DNA of 41,316 nucleotides from Phoronis australis (GCA_002633005.1 NMRA01000023.1:1005158-1046473); one strand, 5' to 3'; positions 1 through 10,149 are shown, counted from the stretch's first letter. Translations and numbers: made by a program. The notes: a model not told the origin generated them from the letters alone.

Positions 1-1447
1 CTCTGGTACCTTTAGTAACTCCAACCATTCCTCTGGTATCTTTAGTAACTCTACACATTCCTGTGGTAACTTTAGTAACTCCACACATTCCTGTGGTAAC
101 TTTAGCAACTCCACACATTCCTGTGGTAACTTTAGTAACTCCACACATTCCTGTGGTAACTTTAGTAACTCCACACATTCCTCTGGTAACTTTAGTAACA
201 CCACATAATCCTCTGGTAACTTTAGTAACTCCATACACTCCTGTGGTAACTTTAGTAACGCCACACATTCCTCTGGTAACTTTAGTAACTCCACATATTC
301 CTTTGGTTAATTTAGTAACTCCACACATTTCTGTGGTAACTTTAGAAACTCCACACATTCCTCTAGTAACTTTAGTAACTCCACACATTCCTGTGGTAAC
401 TTTAGTAACTCCACACATTCCTGTGGTAACTTTAGTAACTCCACACATTCCTGTGGTAACTTACGTCACTCCACACATTCCTCTGGTATTTTTAGTAACT
501 CGAACATTCCTCTGGTAACTTTAGTAACTCTACACATTCCTCTGGTAACTTTAGTAACTCCACACATTCCTGTGGTAACTTTAGTAACTCCACACATTCC
601 TGTGGTAACTTTAGTAACTCCACACATTCCTGTGGTAACTTTAGTAACTCCACACATTCCTGTGGTAACTTTAGTAACTCCACACATTCCTGTGGTAACT
701 TTAGTAACTCCACACATTCCTGTGGTAACTTTAGTAACTCCACACATTCCTGTGGTAACTTTAGTAACTCCACACATTCCTGTGGTAACTTTAGTAACTC
801 CACACATTCCTGTGGTAACTTTAGTAACTCCACACATTCCTGTGGTAACTTTAGTAACTCCACACATTCCTGTGGTAACTTTAGTAACTCCACACATTCC
901 TGTGGTAACTTTAGTAACTCCACACATTCCTGTGGTAACTTTAGTAACTCCACACATTCCTGTGGTAACTTACGTCACTCCACACATTCCTCTGGTATTT
1001 TTAGTAACTCGAACATTCCTCTGGTAACTTTAGTAACTCTACACATTCCTCTGGTAACTTTAGTAACTCCACACATTCCTGTGGTAACTTTAGTAACTCC
1101 ACACATTCCTGTGGTAACTTTAGTAACTCCACACATTCCTCTGGTAACTTTAGTAACTCCACACATTCCTGTGGTAACTTACGTCACTCCACACATTCCT
1201 CTGGTATTTTTAGTAACTCGAACATTCCTCTGGTAACTTTAGTAACTCTACACATTCCTCTGGTAACTTTAGTAACTCCACACATTCCTTTGGTAAATTT
1301 AGTAACTCCACCCATTCCTCTGGTATCTTTAGTAACTCCACGCATTCCTGTGGTAACTTAAGTACATCCACGCATTCCTGTGGTAACTTTAGTAACTCCA
1401 CACATTCCTCTGGTAACTTTAGTAACTCCTAACATTCCTCTGGTAAA
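1..1447. repeat. 30-bp minisatellite array, about 48 units
   Basis: Head-to-tail copies of a 30-bp unit beginning CTGTGGTAACTTTAGTAACT and ending CCACACATTC fill the left edge, so the array probably continues outside the window. Units 570-960 are nearly identical, and units at both ends carry more substitutions. A marker block (a unit with TTACGTCACT, a unit with TATTTTTAGTAACT, then a 29-bp unit with CTCGAACATTCC) occurs three times, showing higher-order duplication. Because 30 is a multiple of 3 and the unit lacks stops in several frames, long open frames exist on both strands. They encode monotonous 10-residue repeats and are best read as by-products, not genes. Confidence 0.97.
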
Positions 1448-1895
1448 TTAAATTGCATCTTTAACAATGATGATTAGTAACATTTTAAACTACTTCACAT
1501 TATATTTTTATGGTAGCCACGAAACTAATGCTTTTCTGGTTGTAAAAATATTATAGAAAGTATCAATTATGACGAAACAGCTGCACTAATTTTGTCAAAA
1601 CTTGATAAAGAAACAAGGAACTGATCCAGATATTTGAACAACGGGACAGGATAACTGGCCTAAAGTTGAGGGTTAGCTTGCATTAAATGCTTGCATGTTG
1701 TAATGCAGGCGCTGATAAAGCTGGGATGAACGAGATGAATATTCATTTGCTCGGAAACTTGCTGAAACGATTAATGTTCAAACAAATAATCTTGTTTAAT
1801 AGATGCAATACGGACAATGAAACGTGAATGAATTCTCAAGTTGCAAGGACTTCAGTTCTAACTCAAATTACACTTCATAAGCTGATCGAAACATA
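1448..1895. other. Unannotated AT-rich spacer
   Basis: Between the minisatellite and the first transposon terminus I see no coding sequence, RNA gene or repeat that I can name. Confidence 0.5.
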
Positions 1896-2440
1896 CAGCA
1901 CACATCACGAATTTTTGTCCGAGTGGTCGGAAATTGGTCGACGACCGGTCGACGACCGGCCGTGTAGCCGACCAGCAGCAGACCAACAATGATCTACTAG
2001 GAGCCGTCTGCTGAGTCGCCTCTGCGGTCAGCACTTTGGTCGGCAAAGTGGTCGCCTAGAATAGACGACCAATTCGGATTATGCGTGTCCTCGGTCGGCA
2101 ATTACCATTTTATGACTTAGCGGGTGAGCTTTGGCCAAACAAACATTTAACTGTTTGCTGCTCGTTCACCAGTGGCCTCTCCAGTCTTGACATCGGTTTA
2201 TCAACTTTTGTTCACCTATTGAAAGGTGGTAAAATCGAATCAACCTACAAATACGAAATGCGTGAAATTGCACCAATGTAAACTTTATGTTGAATTGCTG
2301 ACGTCGTGGTAAAATTAAAAGTTAAAAGATGTCGTGGAAACATAATTTCGCACTCTAGATGTGAAACTTTTCATACACTATGCATAAAAAGTATCAACAA
2401 CCAGGGAATTTGAAATGTGTCAGTAAATTTGCATACAGTT
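1896..2440 (+). repeat. Arm B of the 'CATCACG' transposon family, copy 1
   Basis: This starts with the 27-bp terminus and the GTCGGC-rich subterminal block. From about 2081 it matches the reverse complement of 19800-20160 at roughly 90 percent by eye, extending to about 2440 with more divergence. The segment contains a 66-codon open frame (2081-2281), also open in the second copy. Differences between the copies change amino acids freely (for example A/T, C/R, L/N and M/V), so I see no sign of protein-level constraint. Confidence 0.75.
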
Positions 2441-2442
2441 CC

Positions 2443-2530
2443 AGGGCCGTAGCTAGCGGGGGGAGGGGGGATGCGAGGGGGCACGGACCCTCACGAAAAT
2501 TTTCAGGCGTCTGGGTTAAACCTTGGCAAC
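2443..2530. mobile_element. Possible single end of another DNA transposon
   Basis: CAGGGCCGTAGCTAGCGGGG followed by a G-rich run looks like the terminus of an inverted-repeat element inserted at the inner edge of arm B. No matching opposite end was found, so this rests on appearance only. Confidence 0.3.
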
Positions 2531-3001
2531 CCATATAGGCGTGGTGCCAGGGACAGTCGAGAAAATAAAGACTGCGAAAAACGGATAAAAGAGAAAATTC
2601 AAAAGAATATTCAACAAATCTGCATCAGTGCATCGCTTACCTTTTGAGAACCCTGGCCAGGACACTGTCGTTAGGGTCTTAGCTTTTGCAGCACAGATCG
2701 TCTAAACGCAAGAGAGAATCTGTAAAGCGAAGCTTTTGCAGAGCGTACTAATTTAATGGATGTTTAGATTCAATCTGTCAATTTTGCGAATGCAAAACTA
2801 TATTTTTGTAGAGGCCCCTCTCTGGTAACGGATAACGGAGACATCTTTCGCTTCATTTTTTTTCTCGAAATTGTATATGACTTTAGAAAAATTGATGACC
2901 TGACAGATAACATCAATTGCTGCGTATTTCCTGATATTTGAAAATATAGATATTTTTATATTTAGGGGCATCGTCTTTGAAGGAGGCCATTGACAACATG
3001 C

Positions 3002-3991
3002 ATAGGCGGATTTAGAGGAGCCCAGGGGGCCCGGACCCCACCCCCTTTGGCTGCCCCCAGAAATAAAACATAAAGAGCGTAGGGAAATGTTGAGTTTATT
3101 AATTTGCCCCGGTAATTAAAATTATACGGATGAAAAAATATTTAAATGTGCGCAGTTTTAGTGTTTGAGGGAGGGGGGCTCAGATCCAATTTCACGTGTC
3201 AAAATCGGAACACGGCGCATTCGTAACGGAACTATGGCTAAGTGGAGGCTCTCCGCGATATCCCAGACGACCGGCAATGGCGCTGCGCACTACGACTGCG
3301 TTTCCGTCGTCTGCTACTTCATTTTTAAAAGAAAATGGAACCTGAGTGACGATGAAGAAACAGAAGCTGCTGGTAAGATGTGAATTTTAAGCGAAGCCTC
3401 AGAAACTCATTAATTCTTTCTTTGTCAAACCTTAACTTAAGACGATTTCCAAAGCTATCCCGTCATTATTGCCAACACGAAAAACGGATTTGGTCTTTTG
3501 GGCATTTGAAGACTACTTTAAATACAACAAATTTGTTAAGAATCGATTGCATAAAACATAAAACGTTTAATATGCATTCCAAAAACAAGTAGGTTTCGCG
3601 CGCAAACGCTGTGGACCATAAAGAAGTAGGTATCATAGTTTAAAGTCAGTAGTGAAATCGTGGTGGTGTAGTGGTAAAGCACGCGCGTCCTATTAGCCAG
3701 GTCTTGAGTTCGAGTCTGTGAGTTCGAGTCTGTGGAACTTGCAGCTTTTCCTGTGTGACACGTTCTCCGTGTCTTTTTTTTTTCTTTTTTCTTGGATAAT
3801 ACATCAGAAATCAAGGAAAATGCTTGATTTTTAGAGGAAAAACAGAAAATTTTCCTGGGCGGGAGGGGGGCAAACTCCCCTCCCGACCTCCCCCCATTCG
3901 GTGCTATGCCCATCTACAATCGTGGTTTGCGCAAATGCTTACAGCCGGATAAAATGTTGGACTCCCCTTGTGATATCCTAGATCCGCCACT
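3002..3991. mobile_element. 'GGCGGATYTAG' inverted-repeat element, copy D1 (about 990 bp)
   Basis: The left end reads TAGGCGGATTTAGAGG followed by G-rich sequence. The right end reads CCTAGATCCGCCACTG, its inverted counterpart. The same paired ends bound three shorter copies (27178-27472, 35296-35606 and 35708-35873). D1 is the longest and has a tRNA-like SINE piece inside at 3660-3745. Short frames within it (for example 3165-3383) resemble nothing known to me. No clear target duplication was found for this copy. Confidence 0.6.
3660..3745 (+). repeat. tRNA-derived SINE head
   Basis: An RNA polymerase III A box (TGGTGTAGTGGTAAAGC, from about 3665) is followed about 40 bp later by a B box (GAGTTCGAGTCTG). 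A second B-box-like GTTCGAGTCTG follows at once as a short duplication. The A box is the same as in the minus-strand piece at 9385-9458. Acceptor and anticodon stems are not convincing, so this is a SINE head rather than a working tRNA. Confidence 0.6.
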
Positions 3992-4287
3992 GCAAGTGGC
4001 CACCTTTTTGCGTTTTTATTAAGAAATTCTAACGGTGCCGCCCAATGTGAAAGGGCCCAGTGTTGGAATTGATTACATCTATTTTCCTGTTTTTTTTGTG
4101 ATGTGCTTTTATGGTGGAGGAGGTCACTCACTGCATCGTTTTGGGACCACACGAGGGTGAAATGAACTGTCCCCTTTTCCAAGCTTAACGATGTTTAGCC
4201 TTTCATCTTAAGGTGTCCCATTTCAGATGGTACCCTTTCTCGGTGGAGCAGTTCGGGGAAATGTCCCTTTGTCCCTCTATATACATG

Positions 4288-4397
4288 TATATCTGCGCGT
4301 GCAGGCCAAGTGTACACAGACGCTATATCTGCACGTGCACGACAGGTGTATACAGGCACTATGTCAGCGCGTGCACGACAGGTGTACACAAACAATT
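4288..4397. repeat. 36-bp tandem repeat, 3 units
   Basis: Three diverged 36-bp units start at 4288, 4324 and 4360. Each has TATRTCWGC, a GTGCACGACAGG-like core and GTGTAYACA. It is a short local duplication, with no gene assigned. Confidence 0.8.
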
Positions 4398-4399
4398 CT

Positions 4400-5812
4400 T
4401 GTTGATAAAATAAATTACAAATGATTTTTTAAAATAGATTTATTTCGTCACTATTTCTAAGAATGGTATGGCATGTTATAAGGTGTTGATAAGAATTAAT
4501 ATTAACGAAAGGTGTAATATAAGATCTAAGTTTTTCATCAGCCCTAGTAGGCTAATTTATACGATTTTTTTCACGGACCAAAAACGATCCGTAAACGATG
4601 ATCAGACTGATATATGTGAACGATGATCAGTTTCATCAGAATTCATATCAACCAAAATGGAGGTGCAAGATTTTTACACAAGCATTACTTACATGTATGC
4701 TAAGTTCAGAAAATATAATTAAGACAGTGAAGAAGACGAACTTTTACGTACAAGTTAATTAAGATTGACGGTAAATATAAGAGGCAAAACTAAGCCTTTG
4801 AACTAGCAAGGAGCAATGTATAATGCATACTGTTGTATGCAACAGTCAGGGCACGGACTTCTGTGAACATCCTGAGGGGTTTAGGCTTACGTGTAGCTAG
4901 GATGGAGGGAGATTTGTCTCGTGCGGAACCCTCTCTGGAGAAGAGGAGGGAGAGGCGACACAATTCGTGATGATCGGCAGTAAACATTTTAGCATCAGAA
5001 ATATTACATAGATTCATTCAAGTAAGTTAGGCAATTAAAACACATTTTAAATAATAATCCACTGGTGCCACCTCCCGCCCCGAAGTGTTGTACCAGAGGG
5101 TTCCAGTTTACATGTAATTCCGTCCTGCAGTCATGATTCAATTACTACTTATCAATTTCTGTAATTACATCACGTTTCGTCTGTAATAATTGATAAACGT
5201 AAATTGAAACATTAGAACGTTCTAGAAACCACTTGTACATGTAGTTAGTTGTTGCAACAAGAGGAGGGTTACATATATCAAAATTGACAAATATCCGTGG
5301 CGTTGGCGCTGTTGGATTTTGGAATTAAATGCTGAATGACGTCAATATGAACATGCGTCTTAAAACGCTACGCAATGTTGCCACAAGTCAAACTTTAATA
5401 ATTCTTGTAAAACTAATGATTGCCTAAAGGTATTTCAATAAACACAATATACATTCATTGACTGGCCGTAGTTTGGCGGGAAATGACGTGGTATGAAGAT
5501 GATAACTGGTACGGAACCGGTAACTATCACCTTCATTTGATGCACGACGTGGCACTGACTGAATGCATCAACCAAACATGTTACTTTTTGAAAATGCCCT
5601 CAAAAATGGACTTTTTCAAAACACCGTGTTTGCCATAGTCCTGTAAAAAAGCGAAATGAACCGTTCTACACGTTGTTCAAAGCACTTCTGTGGACATAGG
5701 GAAACGAAAACGTCTCTGTCTTACAACGCTGCATGTGCTTGGCATTTCTGACAAAGCGCTCTCATGCTGGAAGTTTTGTTAAGAGTAAGCACCGTCCCAA
5801 AAATTGTAGGTC
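4400..5812. other. Interior of the composite element, no gene recognised
   Basis: AT-rich sequence with no frame that I can assign. GAACGATGATCAG occurs twice near 4595-4630, and ATTGATAA-type inverted motifs lie near 5150-5210. Neither is strong enough to name. Confidence 0.4.
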
Positions 5813-5814
5813 TC

Positions 5815-7191
5815 GTTACAGCTGACCACAGAAGAATGATTCTACGATTTTAGGACTGAAACTGAATCAAATCTAGCGTGGTCACTCAATGGAGGTACAG
5901 AACTCGGGAAGAAGGGGGGCGGGGCAAAACAAGCATGATATTTTTATTTTGGAGTCTTAGTTGCCAGATGTCATTCAGCGTCAGTTACTACCTAAGGAGG
6001 CCAGGTCGTGCGCTATAAACATCACCAGACGTTTTGCTTCTCAAAAAGTGTACCTTGGTGTATTTTCTTTCATTTCTTTCGGCATCGCATTCGCTTTACC
6101 AAAGATTCACGCACAGATGCCGCGTATAGAGACAAATACCTCCTCACCACGTATTCGCATCTTCCCATTCAAAATTGTTTTATTTTATACAGTTTTGTCA
6201 ATATGTTGTTGACAGACAATATTTGTTTTTGGAACAACGTCAGCGACCAACTGATACATGTACATGTGCTGTAACTACGAGAGCAAATTTTACCGTCACC
6301 GATGCATGAATGCGCAAAGCTAAAATTGGTAGTAGCCTCAACAATGGTCATTCCGTGTTTGATGTCACTGTCTAAGTTCGTGGAAATCGTAACCATATGA
6401 TTTCGAAGTTAGAGCCTTCCAAGTCCGTGGGCTTAGGACATAAAGTTCCATGTTTTTCACGTCTTGACTGCAAGGGTTAATACCGTGAAAATAAAATCTC
6501 CGGATCGAGTAAGAGCTCTTCGGTGCAACAACTGTTTCACTATCCCATCATCATGGGCGCGTGATAGGAGACCCGTGAGGAATTTTAAAAACGCAAACAG
6601 ATGCAGTTCGGCGTAACACAAACAAAAAACAAGTGTGGGCGAAGACTGTAAAATAAGCAGCTTTTACAAAATGACTACAGCGTTGTATTGACTTGGAAGT
6701 AGCCAATCTAATGCCATATGTTAACGTCTGAAGCAAAAGATCAAATGTAAAGAAAACTTTAACGTTTTTTTATCTAAAACTTGTTCCGTTGTCCTTAATC
6801 CAATGTTCAATATTATCGCTTGCCTCTTACCTTCGAATTAGTGGCGTCAATGAACACAACCGATGTGAACTCATGTAATGGAAACACAGTAAAACTAGGT
6901 TACGAGACGAATATGCATCTGCACGCAAAGCGCTATCAGCCTGACAACCTATTACGCAACTGCTAGTTTAGCCTGAAAATAGCAAACGACTAGCGGGTCG
7001 GCTGGTGGCCAGTCGGTAATTCAAGGTCGGCTGTGAAGTCGGCTGGTGGGTCGCCTTATAAGTCGGCACTGCGGCCGACTGCCGGTCGGCTAAAAATTAG
7101 CCCACCGGTCGGCAGATTTGCCTACCGGTCGACGACTAGCCGTCGTCGACTCCTAGACGACCCGTCGGACAAAAATTCGTGATGTGTGCTG
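5815..7191 (+). repeat. Arm A of the 'CATCACG' transposon family, copy 1 (longest)
   Basis: Homologous blocks are shared with 12170-13122 (plus), 16481-17135 (minus), 21933-22830 joined to 24349-24845 (minus) and 26610-26815 (minus, partial). Landmarks are the stretch around GCGCAAAGC, a block containing CATTCCGTGTTTGATGTCAC, a GGGCGCGTGATAGGAGAC block near 6555, and the GTCGGC-rich subterminal region (6990-7165) ending in the shared terminus. The leftmost 500 bp (5815-6320) matches only the 24349-24845 copy. No frame is conserved, so it is probably non-coding. Confidence 0.8.
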
Positions 7192-7590
7192 TAGTTGTAA
7201 CGTTCAACACATAAGATGCTTTTTCCCTTTTCCAATTATTTCAGGGGTCTGCGTCACCGTTAGACATGTCGGACTAATAGCGGAGTTGCAACCGAATCGA
7301 TTTAACGATTGCGCATGTCCGGAAATTAGGGTGCGCAAAGGCTACTGGGATTGTTGATGGTAAACGGGATGGCCGACTGGTTTGCACGACATGTAATTTG
7401 TGTGCATTAAATTACGCTGTTGTATGTAATTCTGCCGCTATTCGCCCTAATTAGCGCCCATGGCTCAACAAGTGCCCCAACGCGTTTTCAGACTTTGCTA
7501 AAGTAAGCGCCCAGCCCATGAACTACATGCGAAAAATGCCCTTACATACAGTTCTAACGTCTCCAATTTATCAATTGAAAGATCCGACAG

Positions 7591-7890
7591 CCTGAATTTG
7601 TAACGGACCACGAGCCTCACCGTTATGTCCGTACACTTCAAACTTACGCCGCGATTCAAAAAGAACGCAGAAGTTTTGCTGCTCTTGCGAGGGATGTGCC
7701 CCACTACGCGGGTCTGGACTTTGAAAACAGACACAGCGTACTTGTCAAAGAGCGGGATTGCATTGTTTCTTTCCAGTACAGATCTTCTCCGGCCTCAAAC
7801 TTCTTTGTGCATGTGAAAACCGTGAATCGAAGACTAATAAAAAAANTTGGGCAGTTTCTAAGATACGTTTTCTTGCCGCCCTCAAAATGA
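7591..7890 (+). CDS. Unrecognised coding-like exon
   Basis: An open frame runs from just after a TGA at 7576 to a TGA at 7888. A possible splice acceptor (CCGACAG, ending 7590) would start the exon at CCT GAA TTT. The residue content looks like a real globular protein: FVTDHEPHRYVRTL early, then FAALARDVPHYAGLDFENRH, then RDCIVSFQYRSSP and FFVHVKTVNR. After about codon 75 the sequence turns to AATAAAAAAN and looks less protein-like, so the exon may end near GTGAAAACC or GTGAATCG (7813-7830). I do not recognise the family. It lies just right of a transposon end, so it could be host coding sequence or part of another element. No start codon or partner exon is identified. Confidence 0.4.
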   Translation, partial: PEFVTDHEPHRYVRTLQTYAAIQKERRSFAALARDVPHYAGLDFENRHSVLVKERDCIVSFQYRSSPASNFFVHVKTVNRRLIKKXGQFLRYVFLPPSK

Positions 7891-7899
7891 GCGCTGCAC

Positions 7900-8330
7900 A
7901 TTTTATGCTACGAAGTCGGAAAGAATTCACGAAGTCGGCCTTTGCTACCAGCTCTTCCGATGTCTCTGACCCATGTTTAACGCTGTTCTTGATCCTTGGG
8001 AAACAGGTAGTAACTAATTTTTTTATTTCGCCAACTGGTATTATAGCATGCCAGGCACACAACACGTATAACCTCCCTGTGGCCGGTTCGCCCACACGCT
8101 TGCCGACGTACTTGTTTACCAGCTTAACCACAATGCAACATTCTGACCCATTTCCAATATGGCGGCGTTGCAACTCCGCTATTAAACAGTTAGAGAAGAG
8201 ATCACATTTTGTTACTGACCCATTAAGGTTGGAGGCGAAAAAGGAAACAAGCAGCATTGTCTCCAAATTGCCCCTACATACTTGACGACGTGTTGGCTCA
8301 CCCAAACCCTTTTCTTTCAAAAGTGATCAC
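7900..8330 (-). repeat. Open region including a segment related to the P-like insertion end
   Basis: Both strands are open for over 500 bp here (minus 7745-8320, plus 7758-8285), with no recognisable protein. The clear signal is at about 8128-8183, which matches 24286-24341 at 44 of 56 positions by eye. That includes CCACAATGCA and TGGCG near CCGCTAT. In the second place this sequence is the terminal part of an inserted element, so 8128-8183 is probably a related element end. Confidence 0.45.
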
Positions 8331-8966
8331 GTGTTAAGTGGTAATCAATTTAATCAGGTAAACACGATTTCGATTGACATTAACGGTGAAGGATTATTTA
8401 CGTAAAAAGTAAGCGAATCAGTAACATCTGACGAGTTTTTAATTTGTTATTTAACCAAAGTATAGAATGAATACTGAGCCGGTATTTTCATTTGCTTTTG
8501 ATATGTAACTTCAGTCAGAGAAGATATTATGAGCTTCATTCAAACACTGATACAAATTTGAGTACTCGTTTTAGACAAAAACAATTTTCCCGCCGAGATC
8601 CTCAACCAGTTTGTTGTCCTCCCTCACTTTCTTAAATAATGTGTATCCCTGTTTATTAAACTTGTTATTATATAAATCCCATGTGTCGTGTAATGGGTTA
8701 ATGTTAAAACCCTTTAGATAATTCGAGATGTTTCTTGTTCTTCATTCCTTTACAGTTCCAGCAGGTGATTGTCATTGTTACGCGTGACGGCTGGAGGGTT
8801 CCCTGTTCATGGTTCAACTCGGCACATTGTTGATAATTCGCCAGGGATCACCTGCATAACGCAATACATTACCAGAATCCAAAATCATACACCATAGGGT
8901 ATGTCTTCAATGATTAGCTTGTCTTAGTTCACTCTGCTAGTCTGCCGCTGTTTTTCGGGTGAAGTA

Positions 8967-9022
8967 CAGCACACATCACGAATTTTTGTCCGACGGGTAG
9001 ATGACCGGTCAACGAGCGGCCA
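8967..9022 (+). mobile_element. Left terminus of a 'CATCACG' family transposon
   Basis: The 27-bp terminus CAGCACACATCACGAATTTT plus TTGTCCGA is preceded by TA (8965-8966) and followed by about 30 bp of ACCGGTC/GCGGCC subterminal sequence. It then switches abruptly to a reverse transcriptase relic. It could pair with the opposite terminus at 13122, giving a 4156-bp unit, but other pairings are possible. Confidence 0.7.
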
Positions 9023-9046
9023 GTTTTCAAACATTTAAAGCTTTCA

Positions 9047-9345
9047 GTTTGGACAGCTGCTTACCAAATGGGTGCAGATGATTTATACTAAACCAACAGA
9101 GTAAAAAATGGCGTCATTGCAGATTATATTCCGACAGAAAGGGGCTTGACACATGGTGATTCCTTGCCAGGTCCATTATTTTGTTCAGCTGTTGAAGAGG
9201 AGGCCAATTACATGCGATATAAGAAACTCATTAAATGCGTACATATTAAAAAAGAACTAATAATTCTCCAGTAGGCAGATGATACTACGTTTTATACCAC
9301 AATATTAGCCTCGAATGGCAGATACAACCGTGTAATAACCCATAA
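9047..9345 (+). pseudogene. Non-LTR reverse transcriptase relic (YADD region)
   Basis: One frame reads GVIADYIPTERGLTHGDSL, then GPLFCSAVEEEANYM, then ELIILQ-stop-ADDTTFYTT. This matches the RT order 'RGvrQGDpLSP.LF ... QYADDt' of LINE elements of L1/Tx1 character. The tyrosine of YADD is replaced by TAG, and another stop (TAA) lies upstream near 9089. Only about 90 residues of the palm remain, with no endonuclease or C-terminal part next to them. It is a dead fragment directly abutting a DNA-transposon terminus. Confidence 0.75.
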
Positions 9346-9384
9346 AGTTATCTCACTAATGAGATAACGTTTTGGCGGGAAACC

Positions 9385-9458
9385 GAGGCCGGACTCGAAC
9401 CCGGGCGCCTCAAGAGTTTCGAGTCGCCGACTTTACCACTACACCACTCAGCGACTGA
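9385..9458 (-). repeat. tRNA-derived SINE head
   Basis: On the minus strand GAGTGGTGTAGTGGTAAAGT is an A box and GGGTTCGAGTCCGG is a near-perfect B box, spaced as in tRNA genes. A 4-bp T stem (CCGG/CCGG) can form but the acceptor arms do not pair. The A box matches the piece at 3660-3745, which supports one SINE family. Confidence 0.65.
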
Positions 9459-9547
9459 CGTCATCGAACGAGAAAATAGAATACTTAAATGAGCACGCGC
9501 AACAATCGCATGTTTAGCAAAGGGCATTACACCGACATTCATACGCT

Positions 9548-9973
9548 TTGAAAAATAAGACGCATAATTTCCATAAAAACGATATTTTAATTCAGTGAAA
9601 TTTTTATCTCGTGTTTTCTCACTTGTTAATCACCGATCTCCACTTTGAATGCGGGTATCGTGTCGTCGGGATCCTTTGACTTGAGCATTATAGCCAGTTA
9701 CTAGTGGTAACCTACTTTAGCAGACGATATTTTCCCGGTCGAAGCTTAGCGTGATAAAATGTGTAGTAAGCTAAAATAGTTGCTAAACCTTAATTTACAG
9801 ATTCACTTTATTTCTATTTTGTTTTATTTTTCAATTGGTTTTGAGTAAAAGCATTACTTGACAAAAATAGCTCGGCTTTTCTTAAAAGGTCACGACCTCC
9901 GACCCCTGGCCTCTGACATAGAAAGTAGTTACAAAGCCGGGGCGAGTCGAGAAAGGTAGATCGATTCCTTGCA
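9548..9973 (+). repeat. Dispersed repeat C, copy 1
   Basis: This matches 30138-30372 in the same orientation. Shared blocks are GAAAAATAAGACGCA at the left, CTCACTTGTTAATCA in the middle and GGCCTCTGACATAGAAAGTA towards the right. Copy 1 has about 190 bp more in the middle. The type is unknown and there is no coding frame. Confidence 0.75.
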
Positions 9974-10024
9974 ATGTTTCTCGTTCAATATGTGGTATAA
10001 ATAGATTATTTCATGTTCTCAGTT

Positions 10025-10141
10025 GTTATCACCCTTATCTAGAGCCCTCGTGGATTTTGTAGAATAATCACCCTCGGGGCTAACGCCCCTTGAGCGATAA
10101 TTCTCCAAAATCCACTCGGGCTCTAGGTAACGAGGGATAAC
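10025..10141. repeat. 117-nt imperfect inverted repeat (large hairpin)
   Basis: Left arm 10025-10080 begins GTTATC, then CTAGAGCCC, then TGGATTTTG. Right arm 10085-10141 carries CAAAATCCA, GGGCTCTAG and GATAAC in inverted order. The tip is GGGGC-TAAC-GCCCC. About 80 percent of the arms pair. It may be a foldback mini-element or a structured RNA, and the sequence does not decide between them. Confidence 0.85.
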
Positions 10142-10149
10142 GACTTCGC

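Larger units (their letters stand above)
1896..7191. mobile_element. Composite DNA transposon with TA-flanked inverted termini ('CATCACG' family)
   Basis: The left end at 1896 reads CAGCACACATCACGAATTTT and continues TTGTCCGA. The right end, finishing at 7191, is its exact reverse complement over about 27 bp. Both ends are flanked by TA (1894-1895 and 7192-7193), the target duplication expected of Tc1/mariner-type insertion. Each terminus is followed by about 150-200 bp rich in GTCGGC/GCCGAC and CGACCGG motifs. The interior holds other repeats and no transposase that I recognise. It could be one element with later insertions or two neighbouring ends of the same family. The superfamily is not certain. 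Confidence 0.6.

Noticed and set aside
1-1447. Regular 30-bp repeats suggesting a CRISPR array
   Set aside because: The units are directly adjacent with no unique spacers, and the rest of the window is clearly eukaryotic.
2081-2281. Conserved protein shared with 19955-20188
   Set aside because: The two copies differ mainly by amino-acid-changing substitutions, so the frame is probably fortuitous within a repeat.
7745-8320. Long frames on both strands as genes
   Set aside because: The two strands mirror each other, contain an N, show no recognisable motif, and part of the region matches a transposon end.
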